Origin: Mansonella perstans | Lineage: Eukaryota > Nematoda > Chromadorea > Rhabditida > Onchocercidae | NCBI GenBank assembly: GCA_037074765.1 | Contig: JBAMDO010000431.1 | Location: forward strand, 1 to 21,637 | DNA: 21,637 nt | Reading direction: 5' to 3' | Part shown: piece by piece, positions 11,113 to 21,112 of the stretch | Layout: every line of letters begins with the position of its first letter | Position numbering within the stretch: the stretch's first letter is position 1 | Notes under the pieces: generated by a model | Seen by the model: the letters and a program-made list of their open reading frames with translations, nothing else | What the model was told of the DNA's origin: nothing | Database searches by the model: none | Program-made: the position numbers and the translations under genes

Positions 11113-12384
11113 GATATGGAGCAGAAAAAAACCCACTGATATGATTTATTAAGACAAATAAACTTCTCGTCTTCTCTTCCCCAGTTATACCTATCACTGT
11201 ATCATTCATTCATCCATTTCTTTCATTTATTTCATTAATTAATTAATTAATTCACATCTCTATCCATTCAATTTCATTTTATTATCAATAAATTTAAAAG
11301 TGAAATTTAAATTTTCATTTACAATAAATTAGAATTACGACTTCCAGTATGTTACGGAGTAGTTACATTCATCCGGTTCATATCCTATTTTATGAACACA
11401 TACATGTACAGACAGACACAGACAGGCAAATGCAGTATTTTTAATACTGCTTGATGATATTCAATTTATTGCTTGCTTATTTGATGAAAATTATTTAAGT
11501 TATTCTTAGATGAAACTTCCACCAACTGACATTCTAATCACATCTGAAAGTTTCATTTAATCATTTCTTCATTCTTCATTAACATTATATAAAACAAAAT
11601 TTTTCATACAAGAGATAATGTTTTATTGTGCACATACATATCATTTGTATTAATTGATTAATTGATTGAAAGAATAGTTTAGGAACATTTGTTATTTTAT
11701 CATTACTGATTGATTGATTGACTGATTGCAGTGATGTAGATAGTTGAGTAGAGCAAAAATTTCAAAGTAAGGTTTGAATTGATTGATGTAAATATTTTGG
11801 TAGAAATTTAAAATTTTTTCAATAAGATTATCTAAAGTTCACTTTCTTTATTCTTTTTGCTTCATCTTTATCTATCTATATTTCATTCATTCACTCTCTC
11901 TCTCTTTTTATCGTATAATTTTGTGCATTTTTTTTAACAGATATTTGTTTTTCACACTTTATTTTACAAGAAATTTTTGTTTATTTTAATTTCTTAAATT
12001 TAAGAAAACAAATCCAATGAAGCAAAGGAGTAGAGTCGAGATATCGTAAACACTATAAATAAACTCTAAAATGTCGCAATAACAATTAGATTACGGTATG
12101 TACGTTTAATCTCTTATTAAGCTTTACGTCTAAAATTATATCATTCTACTAGCAACCATTGCTACTACTACAACTATTGCTACTAATATTGAAGTAAGTA
12201 TATTTCTTTCTAATTAGTAAATTTTTTAAGTATTTTGGTAAAAATGAATGATGAAAATATCAGTTTCACTGTAATAGCATGCACTAATTAAATCTTAATT
12301 TTTTGTTAGAAATCCAATTTCAATAATTTAAATTGTAATTTTGTTTCTTATCAAATCTTTTTTCACTTTTTTTTTCCTTTTTCA
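11113..12384. other. Intergenic DNA between the 18S fragment and the aquaporin 3' end
   Basis: No gene seen. It contains tetranucleotide-type repeats of ATTC/AATT (about 11205-11255) and GATT (about 11647-11730), a short CT run near 11893, and a perfect 8-bp-arm hairpin with a TTT loop at 11432-11450 (GCAGTATT/AATACTGC). The right edge must include the aquaporin 3' UTR. Confidence 0.6.
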
Positions 12385-14434
12385 TTAAGAACTTTTTAAT
12401 TTTATCAAATTATTCTCTTCGTCTTTTTCAGTAAAACACTCAGCAATATATTCCTGCTCACCAAATACCGCATCAGCTAAAAACCATCCGATCAATGGTG
12501 ATAACCAATAAACAATCAGATGACCAAGATTAGTCACACCAGCACAATTAAATGTACATGCCCATGCAACGATTGGATTCGCATACATGCCCGTATAATT
12601 AATACCTGAAAAATGAAATTTTTTTATTGAAATTTAAAAATTCATTTAAAAACGATTGCTAAAAGTTTTCTAATTTAGAGTTTTAACGATTTTAAAAAAG
12701 AAAAAAAAAAGTAATAACTTTAACTTTAGCTTATAATTCGTATTTTTCATCCAAAAAGAAAATAATTTTTTCTGAATGAAAATTCTTTGCAGTTGTTTAT
12801 TTGGGATGATTTTAATTTTTTCTTTTCTTCATGTAAAATAATCCACATATCAATGTGTAATCAATGCATGATCAAATTACATCAAATTACACCTACCAAT
12901 TGTTGTGAGGAAACCGGCAAACATACAATTGATAAGCATTTGTGCTTTTGAATTGGCATACCATTCACTGACAAAGAATTCTACAGCTTTACTGCTAAAT
13001 GTTGCTAGGCCTTCAAAAAGTGAGCCAGTTGTCAGGGCTACCTGAATTACCTGTATATATCATATGCATTCATGAATAATTATCTAAATTCGTTTTTTTT
13101 TTCATTTCTATCTTAAGTAAATTAAATTTCCTTTTTTTTTTGAGCACAATCAATTACTTATTTATATTTGTTGTTAAGATTTTAAATTAATTAATAGCTA
13201 AAATTTTGCTAATTTTTCCTAAATTTCAATTATTAATTTTTTAAAAAGTTTCAATTATTAATTTAGTTGGATTTTTCCCTATCAAATTATTGAACTAATA
13301 ATATATTGCTGACTTGATAATATTTTAATTACTAAATTACAAAATTTTTAATTTACCAAATCAATTATTTAATTGCTAACAAAAGTCACTAGCTAGAATT
13401 ATTTCATATTTAAATTGTTTAATATTTTAAACTTTTAATTTCAGTGAGAAAAAAATTATTTTTATTTGATAACTTGCTGTAAGATCAGCTTCACAATGAT
13501 CTGCAGTCAATAATTTATTATGCATTGGATGAAGACCAAATTTCCAGAATATTCGAGCCAAAAAATACGATAAATATGCGGCAGCAAGTTGTATAGCAAA
13601 AACCAAAAATGCCATACGTAATGCTAAACGTTTACGTGAAGCTGTTGTTACCTATAATTAACTATTCTATACAAATTATATTCTGTACAATTGAAAAAAT
13701 TAATTATCTTTTACGTTTGAAAAATTAAATACGAATTTTTATTTTGTTTATAAGCTATTTAATGTTTATCATCGTATCATAGGCTATGTTAAAAATTATA
13801 ATTCAAAACTTAAAATGTATTACGGAAATAGCCTATGGCCTGTGATAATTAATTGAATGATTAATTAAACGATTTTGGAAATCATTGATAACATTATTTG
13901 AAAAAGATTTTTACAAATAATGAAATCTTTTCGATAAAAAAAATAATTTCGACAATACCAATGGACATGGATGAGCAATTGCATCACGTAGGAAAAAGCT
14001 GTTAGCAATTTCAATTGCTGTAATTTCGATAAAAATTCCAACTAAACCATAATTTTGTAAGATTAAATTAACATCAAACATCGGTGTACAAATTTGTAAT
14101 GTACCAATGAACTGTAAAATGTTTTACAATTGTTAATTTTTTAAATTGGAAAATTTAAATTTCAAATTCATTCAAATAAGAATAAACAAATTATAATTTA
14201 AATGTTGTTGTTTCTTTTTTTTAAGTAGGTAAGAAAAGAACAAAAATGAAACTTTATTTTTAAAATGAAAGAATTATTTTTGAATTGGAAATGATCAAAT
14301 ACTTCAAGAAGTAAGCCAATCACTGAACGTGGTAAGTATCTCCGCAGAAGCCAATGATTAATGAGCCAACGGAGCAATTCGCAAACGGCAAATATGGCAA
14401 GATAAAAGAGTAACGATGCAATCCATAATCTCAT
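12385..14434 (-). CDS. Unorthodox aquaporin of AQP11 (superaquaporin) type, five exons
   Basis: Membrane channel; in this subfamily often intracellular, passing water, glycerol or peroxide. Minus-strand exons 14303-14434, 13959-14111, 13478-13651, 12897-13050 and 12385-12605 join to 277 residues, close to the usual AQP11 length of about 270. About six hydrophobic segments are visible. The order of blocks matches AQP11: LLLEFIGTLQIC (41-52), the first pore box as His91-Pro92-Cys93 where AQP11 has NPC, ADLT-VIQVALTTG (150-161), and the second box YANPI (Asn214-Pro215-Ile216) followed by HLIVYWLSPLIG. Both boxes differ from classical NPA. Intron 13051-13477 appears to use a GC donor (GCAAGT); it is the only join that keeps the frame and the conserved block. 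The start was chosen because a TTTCAG acceptor lies 27 nt upstream (14462-14464), suiting trans-splicing, and the N-terminus aligns with AQP11. Equivalent C. elegans genes are aqp-9 to aqp-11; which one is not decided. Confidence 0.92.
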
Positions 14435-14461
14435 CAGAATTTAACGCAAATATAAAATTTG

Positions 14462-14470
14462 CTGAAATAA
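14462..14470 (-). promoter_or_regulatory. Putative spliced-leader acceptor of the aquaporin gene
   Basis: Minus-strand TTATTTCAG, with its AG 27 nt before the aquaporin ATG and no upstream exon evident. This is the usual position for nematode trans-splicing, but a cis-spliced 5' UTR exon would look the same. Confidence 0.45.
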
Positions 14471-15318
14471 TTTCAATTCAATTCTCGATTCGGTAATTAA
14501 TGTTAATTTCTGGTACAAACAAAATTTTCCTATCAATTATAATTGATAGAAATGGAAAAAAAAATACGAAATTAAACAATTTAATAATTTAAAAATTTTT
14601 TAAACAAAATAATTTTTTAAAAAAATTTTCGCATGTACATTTTATATATACGTGCAATTTGTTAATCTGGTAATTTTGAAAAATGAAATTATTACGATGA
14701 TTTTATTAAAATTTTTACCTTTAATAATAAACATTATAAAGATGAAATACGATTGGGTAAGCTTCAACAAATTACATTTATTTCATCCACTAGAAGACAT
14801 TTATTTTTCAAATTGAACCAAACGAAATAGAAAAAATGAAATTAAGTTGGTTATACAAATTTTATGAATTTCAAATTGTATAAAGAGTTGTATGAATTTC
14901 AAAATTTTATGCGAAATATATTTATATTTACCAAAATTTGTAAGATGAAATAAAGCTTAGGTGGTTAAGTTGAATAAGTTTAAAAGGAAAGTTCAAGCAG
15001 AATAAGTAAAGTTAAAAAAAACATTAAGTAAGGGGTTAAGTAATATATATATATGTAGATAGAAGGTTAAATAAAGTGAAATAGATTTAAGCTAAGTTAA
15101 ATAAAATTAAACATAACTTTATGGCAAAAATAAAGTTAAGAAAGTTGATCAATGCATTCATTTCAATGCTTAACATTGGATGGAAATTTTTTTTTAAAGT
15201 AAAAAAATTTGACACCATTAGTTATTTTCAAAGGTTTCATTTGATCTCTTTGTAAAATTTTCAAAAGTTCCCAAAAAAAAAAGACAATAAGCTAATGACA
15301 TAGTGAAGAAGTAGAAAT

Positions 15319-15549
15319 TCTCATCTTTTTTTCTCTCTCTCTCTCTTTTTTTCTATCACTCTTTCTCTCTTTTCAATTTTTCCAATTTTTTTTTTCTTTT
15401 TTTTTTTTTTTTAAATAACACTTCATAATATCCAACAAATACACACTCAAAAAAAAAAAAAAAAAAATTGTAAAAATGAAAAGAGACAGAGAGAGAGAAA
15501 GACAAAACAAAAAAGAAAGAGAGAGAGAGGAAGAGAGGAAAGATAAAAG
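15319..15549. repeat. Polypyrimidine tract facing a polypurine tract (imperfect inverted repeat)
   Basis: 15319-15412 is almost pure T/C with a (TC)n core at 15332-15345. 15449-15549 is almost pure A/G with (AG)n cores at 15487-15498 and 15517-15530. About 36 nt of mixed sequence separate them. The tracts are complementary in character and could fold as a large imperfect hairpin or triplex. Confidence 0.8.
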
Positions 15550-15739
15550 TTTTTTTTTTTGCTTTTATTTTTAAAATTTTGAAAAAAAAAAAGCAAAACA
15601 AAATTTTCGATACATTTTACAAATACATTAAAATTTGAGACAAAAAAAAAAGACAGAAAAAAAAAATCATTTTAAAATAAAATTAATTAATTCAATGATT
15701 TTAATCAAGTAGTTCGCTGAGAAACTGGAACAGGGATGA

Positions 15740-15856
15740 AATATATATCTTCACGAAGAATTTGTGATCCGAGCCATTGATCCTATACTTGAATCTTGTA
15801 GAATGGACGAGATTGATGTTGCAAGAGAGATAGAGAGAAGGCATTTTATGAAATGT
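15740..15856 (+). other. Exon-like island, unrecognised
   Basis: A GC-richer patch in repeat-rich DNA. The plus-strand frame is open from 15740 to 15919 and reads as a charged, helix-like peptide (RAIDPILESCRMDEIDVARE, then IERRHFMKC). A GTTAAG donor-like site occurs in phase at 15857, and GGAACAG at about 15727-15733 could be an acceptor. On the minus strand, 15701-15844 is a 47-residue ORF (MPSLYLSCN...). I recognise neither protein, and no partner exon was found. Confidence 0.2.
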
Positions 15857-16513
15857 GTTAAGACTGATAATGAAATGATAACTGACTTATTTTTTGATTT
15901 ATTGATTTATTTTTCCCTTTAACAATAATATTTTTTGCCCACAACAACAACAACGATTAATAACAATTTTACAATTAATTTAACAAATTAATGAGAGTAT
16001 TTGATCAAAAATTAAAAATACTAATGAAGTAATAATTAAATTTTTCATTGAGAAAATCACACTGAGCAATTATTAATTATGATTATTGCTATCCGTAATA
16101 ATATTAATTATTAATTGGTAGTATAATAAAGCATAATAATTTATTAATTAAGCTAATTAAAAAAAAAGTCTTAATTGTTATAAACTTGTGTTAGAAAAGC
16201 TGGTAGTGATAGTTTAAAGTAGTTTAAAGAGGAAACAAGAAAAAAAACAGAAAATATTTGAAAGCATAAAAATTAATTAATTAATCAATAGAAGCAACTA
16301 AAACGAGAACTAAACATTTGAAACAAAGTGATAAAAATGCTAAACTGAAGTATTTTGATGTAAGAAAACAAAAAAAAAAAAAAAAAAAAACAACGAAATG
16401 TGAAGTTTTTACAAATAAGAAAAAAGACATTCTCGAAATTTTCAAAAATTTAAGAGAAAATTTATAACTGTGAAAAAAGGTCAATAAAAAAAAGAATTTT
16501 TCAATAAATATCT

Positions 16514-16645
16514 TCATTACTTCAATTTCACTGTTAGGAAGTATTGTCATTACATTCATTTCACTGATGGTGAGTAGCTTCATTACTTTCATTTCACTGG
16601 TAGTAAATAACTTCATTACTTTACTTTGACTGACAATGATAACGA
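16514..16645. repeat. 33-bp minisatellite, four tandem units
   Basis: Units start at 16514, 16547, 16580 and 16613, exactly 33 bp apart, each opening TCATTAC followed by a CATTTCACTG-like core; the fourth is the most diverged. On the minus strand the period keeps one frame open (16281-16697), reading as 11-residue repeats of the type EMKVMKLLTIS. It ends about 50 nt before the 28S segment. Confidence 0.88.
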
Positions 16646-16696
16646 GTGGTAATGAAAAAAGATTGATAATGCAACTGATAGTAAGTGTGAAATTCA

Positions 16697-17562
16697 AGAA
16701 AAGAGAAACTAACGAGGATTTCCTTAGTAACGGCGAGTGAAAAGGAAAAAGCCCAACGCTGAATCCAATAGATAATTAACTATATGGAAATGTAGCGTAT
16801 AGGTGTAACTATCCATAACATATTTTTACACCCAAAGTCCCCTTGAGCGAGGCCATAATCCATAGAAGGTGCTAGACCTGTACGGGTGAAAAAAGTTATG
16901 GTAAGTTATTCCTTGGAGTCGGGTTGTTTGAGATTGCAGCCCAAAAGGGTGGTAAACCTCATCTAAGGCTAAATATGACCATGAGACCGATAGCAAACAA
17001 GTACCGTGAGGGAAAGTTGCAAAGAACTTTGAAGAGAGAGTTCAAGAGGGCGTGAAACCGCTGAGATGGAAACGGATAGAGTTAACGAAACTTATCGATA
17101 TTCAACCGATCAATTTAGCAAACTTTATTGATTTATTATTCATGAATAATGAATAAAATGATATTAAAGGCAATTAAGTGCTAAATTAAATATAAAAAAT
17201 GATTGGTGTATTTATCGATAGTATGCATCGAGAGCTTCGTTTTAGCATATTATAGAAGTTAATTTTTAGTGGACCAATTATTATAATTAATAATTGTAAT
17301 CCTAAAAATATGTTTTCAATATGTCTTAAATGAAGTTTTAATCCCAATTATGTAACTTTCACAATTTTTTTTTTGAAAATAGTGACATACATCGATTATA
17401 ATTTTATTAATTACATTTACATGTAGTCGCATGCGACTTTAACAGTAAATGTTAATGCAATTAATTGATAAAATTATAATATTGTATGAAATTAAAAGTT
17501 ACATCTCGATGTGAACGTTAATCAACTATCTGACCCGTCTTGAAACACGGACCAAGGAGTCA
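16697..17562 (+). rRNA. Partial 28S (large-subunit) rRNA, 5' segment through the D2 region
   Basis: From AAGAAAAGAGAAACTAAC at about 16697 the plus strand follows 28S rRNA closely, missing only its first few dozen nucleotides. Landmarks are CTTAGTAACGGCGAGTGAAA (16724-16743), GAAGGTGCTAGACCTGTACG (about 16865), CAAGTACCGTGAGGGAAAG (about 16999), GTTCAAGAGGGCGTGAAACC (17040-17059), the AT-rich D2 region, then CCCGTCTTGAAACACGGACC (17534-17553). It stops abruptly after GGAGTC at about 17562. Only scattered differences from the eukaryotic consensus are seen, and D2 can still fold into a long hairpin (17395-17480). Standing alone, without 18S, 5.8S or the rest of 28S, it is probably a recent insertion and not a working rRNA gene. 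An assembly join is also possible. Confidence 0.9.
17395..17480 (+). repeat. Long inverted repeat in the 28S D2 region
   Basis: Perfect 13-bp outer arms (17395-17407 and 17468-17480), inner TTACATTTA/TAAATGTTAA arms, and a central palindrome AGTCGCATGCGACT. A further ACATCGA/TCGATGT pair lies outside (17389-17395 and 17506-17512). This fits the stem expected of an rRNA expansion segment. Confidence 0.8.
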
Positions 17563-17837
17563 ACAAAAAAAAATTGACAAATTGTTGAATTTTAACAAAA
17601 TTTGTATTTTATTTAATTTAGCAAAAAATTTCCCATTAATGATCATGCACATATCATTTTTTCCATAAATGATAATTATTGATTATTTTATTTATCGTAG
17701 GAAGGAAAAAAAAATTTGCATAATTCTAGAACTTTTAAATTTTAAATTCAAATTTTGTATTTTGAATTATATTTTTATTTTTATGAAAAAGAAAAGAAAA
17801 AAGTATTAGACAAAAGCTTTTGCCGAGTGTGTGTAAA
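17563..17837. other. AT-rich spacer and 5' leader of the small membrane gene
   Basis: No gene seen. A TTTATCGTAG acceptor-like site ends at 17700, 137 nt before the next ATG, and could mark the start of its leader; there is no closer acceptor. Confidence 0.45.
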
Positions 17838-18560
17838 ATGGTTTATACAAATCAACGGATTTATCTCTGGGATTATTTTAGTGCACCAATTGCACTTATC
17901 TGGTTTCTTACAGTAGCATGGTTTTTTGCAGTAACAATTTCGCAGTATGTTCTTGTACCACTAGATCAACCAGTTCGACAGGTAAGCATTGAAATTTAGT
18001 TGTTGCGAAAAGTGATTAATTGGAAAAACATAAAGATATCATGAGGGTTTTACTAATTAAGAAGTAATTAATTAATTGAAAAAAGACAAATTTTTTTCCC
18101 CAGATATCATGAAAATTTTACTAATTGAGGAAAAGTAATTAATTCCTATAATTAATAATTGATATGTAGTAAAACTAGCTTGTCTCAATCTTTTAAATGA
18201 AAAAAAAGCTAATAAATTTTTTTCATTTTTTAAAAACAAAACAAAACTTTTCCAAATTTAAATATTACTAAATTGTTAAATGACTCATTTATTTTTTTCG
18301 ATAAAATGTATCGGTAGAGTTTGCGAAAATTATTAGAAAGCTAATCAATAGAATTAAGAATGTATTAATTATTCATTGCTTTGATTGCTTTTTCATGATT
18401 AAAAAAATAACATATTCAATTGAATTTTAAATTTTGACTAAATAATTATTAAAATTTCTTTCTGATAAATAATATCAAAATTTTCCAATTATAAATAGGT
18501 TTTTTTTTTCAGCCACCATTCGGTGGACCATGGCGAAAAACAATACCATCGAACAAGTGA
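17838..18560 (+). CDS. Small single-pass membrane protein, 63 residues, unrecognised
   Basis: Two exons, 17838-17981 and 18513-18560, join in phase 0 through a GTAAGC donor and a poly-T TTCAG acceptor. The protein starts MVYTNQRIYLWDYF, has one strong hydrophobic segment at about residues 16-41 rich in aromatic residues (IWFLTVAWFFAV), and ends in a short Pro-, Gly- and basic-rich tail (QPPFGGPWRKTIPSNK). AATAAA occurs at 18621, 60 nt after the stop, as expected for a polyadenylation signal. Length and topology resemble small subunits or assembly factors of organelle membrane complexes, but I recognise no family. The clean splice sites, sharp change in composition and poly-A signal argue that it is real. 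Confidence 0.7.
18034..18144. repeat. Imperfect ~42-bp direct repeat in the intron of the small membrane gene
   Basis: Copies begin AGATATCATG at 18034 and 18102, each followed by TTTTACTAATT and AAGTAATTAATT, 68 bp apart, with a few substitutions and small indels. Confidence 0.75.
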
Positions 18561-19342
18561 AACTAATAATAATGATGGTTATATTTTGTACAATTTAAAA
18601 TAACCAAACAATATAAAAAGAATAAATAAAGTTAGGAGCCAAAGATTATCGCTAAATAATAATTTAAAAAAAATATGAGTATAGAAATCACAGCAATATT
18701 TTTTGATAGTGATTGAAAGATTTCAATTCATTCATTTCTATAATGCTATCAAAATATACAACTTTGAATCGGCCGCTTATTTGTGCCTTTCATATTTGTA
18801 CTAATCGCTGATGTGTTAATCGCTGCGTAATCTTTAAATGTAAAAACAATAAGCATAAATTTTATAATAAATGAAAAAAATCAATTAATTTTTATAGTTG
18901 TCGATCTTTCCACATAATTTTCCAAATACAAAACAACAAAGTTCATAAACTTATCGATTTGAAAATCTATCCAAAACATTTGTAAGATTAAAAAAAAATA
19001 TTTAGTGAAGACTAACAACGATTGTAAATAAATCATAAACTATCAACAAAGTTCATCGCAATTCTGTTTCCTAGATTTAAAAAAGCAATTGATAAATTCG
19101 TGAAAGGAACAGAAACCTTAATTTTACATCAGAAACTTTAATTTACATCACTTAATTTGCAACCACCGAATTGATAGATGGCATTTGTCACAGGATAGTC
19201 GACAAGTATTTCTATTATTAATGAATTTGTATGGTTGCTAATGAAAAAACAAAAATATGGCCAATTTTATTTGTAGACGCATAATTTCTCGGATCATAAG
19301 TTATCACTTATTCATTGCTTTTTCTATTAACAATTTTTAATT
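18561..19342. other. Convergent intergenic region
   Basis: Holds the 3' UTR and AATAAA (18621) of the small membrane gene on the left and the CISD3 3' flank on the right. A short TAATCGCTG direct repeat occurs near 18803 and 18818. No further gene seen. Confidence 0.6.
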
Positions 19343-21088
19343 TCACATTTTTTCATCTTCTTCAGAAGCCTTTTTGAGCTTTGCACTAACTTCGCGATGC
19401 GAACCATCACAAAATGGACGCGTTTTCGTTTGCTTACAATTACAGAACCACACCTGAAAACCTGATTATATCTCTGCAATAGCTTTTCATTGCACTTAAA
19501 TCTTTAAAATCATCAAGTTAACAAACTGCAATCGGAATTTTTTTTACGAAACATAAAACGTTAGCCCAACAAATTAAATTTTGAAATCCAGAAACGAACC
19601 TCCATTTCCCTATCAGGAATGAATCTTACAGGTCGTAATTTTGTTGGAATGTAGTAACGAAGATGACTTCCATCACATAGCGGCTGAAAACAATATTTAT
19701 AGCAAAAAAAGAATGAAATTTGGAAAGTTGTTTTTCCCAAAGTATGCTATATCACTTCAATGTTAATAAAGGCAGACCTATTTGTGAAGAATCTATGGCT
19801 AAATTATTTTCTTCTTTGTAATGCAAAAACATATATGCCCTATTTTTAAATTCCTACGAAATAAATTCCCCATTTTCAGATCCCAACATATCTTGTAGTA
19901 TACTCATAGTGCAGCGCAAAACATCTCTTTGATGAACTCTAAAATTCAACATTTTTTCAACATGATGATTTAAATTTAAAAAAGATATAAATAACAAAAA
20001 AATAATTGCACAATACCTGAGTTCCACTATAGCCACATGAGCACCACGCATAAATCTTATCCTTTTTTAGAACTGCTCGAGTTGGTAATGTCGCACTGAC
20101 TTTACCGGTACCCGGGAGTAAATGATGCGTCCCTTGCAATCCGTATTTATGCAATGGTTTCTTATCTTGTAACTAAAAAAAAAAAAAAAAACGAAAAGTT
20201 TCAGTTTTACAGTGAAATTAAAATTTCGAAAAAGTGCAACTTGCAATTAAGAAATAATAAATTGAAATTATTATGAATAATAATAACAGTAATAGTAGTA
20301 GTAATAATAATTAATAATAATTAATGATAATAATAATAATAATAATAATGATAATTAATAATAATAATCCTCATCACATAGAACTAAAAATTTTATTTTA
20401 TTAGTAATTTGAAAGCTTACTTATAGTTACTATCTTTCTGCAGAATACAGTTTCACAGTTTATTTGATGCTTCATCAAATTATTAATACATCGTTATACT
20501 TGTTTTCATTTTTTTTTTTTTTTTTTTAAATATATATAAATTTGTGAGATCTAGAAATCGAAACAGGTCTATTGGGATGAAATTAAATGAATTCAGAAAA
20601 TTCACGAAATGAAATATTTCTTTATGATGTAAACATAGAAGTAAGGTGCTTCAGTTAATTTCTGTATGCGAATTTTAGCAATTGAAAAAGAGAAAAAACT
20701 GAAACACCTTTACGTTATGATTATCACAGGATTTTCTGCATTTCTCAACTGGTTCATTCGTTCTCATAAATATGCTCATATCATTTTATTGCACTATCAA
20801 CGAGATATTCTCCAATAATTTGCAAAAAAGCGATTAACATTAAAATCTAAAGATGACGAAATATAACAATAGATTATTTATGTAAAATAATATAATCAGT
20901 GTAAATATGATAAGAAAAAATGAAATCTGATGAGACATAAAGCTTACTACATGATACTTTAATGGATGTGGTTCAGTACCAACAAAGTGTTCACCCTTTC
21001 GTATATTACGATATGATCCCCAACCACTTTTGCCACTTGATCGTTTCAATGTAAGGATGAATCGCCTTATCAATGTACAGTTTACCAT
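19343..21088 (-). CDS. CISD3: CISD3-type mitochondrial protein with two CDGSH iron-sulfur domains
   Basis: Binds two [2Fe-2S] clusters per chain; the CISD3 (MiNT) family is soluble in the mitochondrial matrix and linked to iron and redox balance. Minus-strand exons 20948-21088, 20017-20172, 19600-19683 and 19343-19453 join in phase 0 to 163 residues. The first CDGSH motif has Cys91, Cys93, Cys102 and His106 and is split by the second intron between Gln99 and Pro100. The second has Cys131, Cys133, Cys142 and His146 in one exon. All eight cluster ligands are present. Residues 1-31 are rich in Arg, Lys and Ser without acidic residues, fitting a mitochondrial presequence. The start is supported by a TTTTCAG acceptor 17 nt upstream. 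There is no membrane anchor, unlike CISD1 and CISD2. The acidic tail ends EEDEKM. Confidence 0.95.
20269..20369. repeat. (AAT)n trinucleotide microsatellite, imperfect
   Basis: AAT/ATA triplets interrupted by AGT and ATTAAT units, within the 775-nt first intron of the CISD3 gene. Confidence 0.9.
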
Positions 21089-21105
21089 TTAGGAAGCAAA
21101 AATAC

Positions 21106-21112
21106 CTGAAAA
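21106..21112 (-). promoter_or_regulatory. Putative spliced-leader acceptor of the CISD3 gene
   Basis: Minus-strand TTTTCAG with its AG 17 nt before the CISD3 ATG. The distance fits nematode trans-splicing better than a cis 5' UTR exon, but the sequence cannot separate the two. Confidence 0.5.

Larger units (their letters stand above)
14435..16512. other. Low-complexity intergenic DNA
   Basis: Between the aquaporin start and the minisatellite. It holds a 14940-15150 stretch rich in degenerate AAGTTAAATAA-like words, the facing pyrimidine and purine tracts, an exon-like island at 15740-15856, and long AT-rich runs. The minus-strand open frame at 15356-15601 is a translation of the homopolymer tracts and is not a gene. 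Confidence 0.6.

Noticed and set aside
11432..11450. Hairpin GCAGTATT-TTT-AATACTGC as a terminator
   Set aside because: Rho-independent terminators do not apply in this eukaryotic context, and the stem is short and AT-rich; noted only as a small inverted repeat.
15356..15601. 81-residue minus-strand ORF rich in Phe, Ser and Lys
   Set aside because: Direct translation of the purine and pyrimidine tracts.
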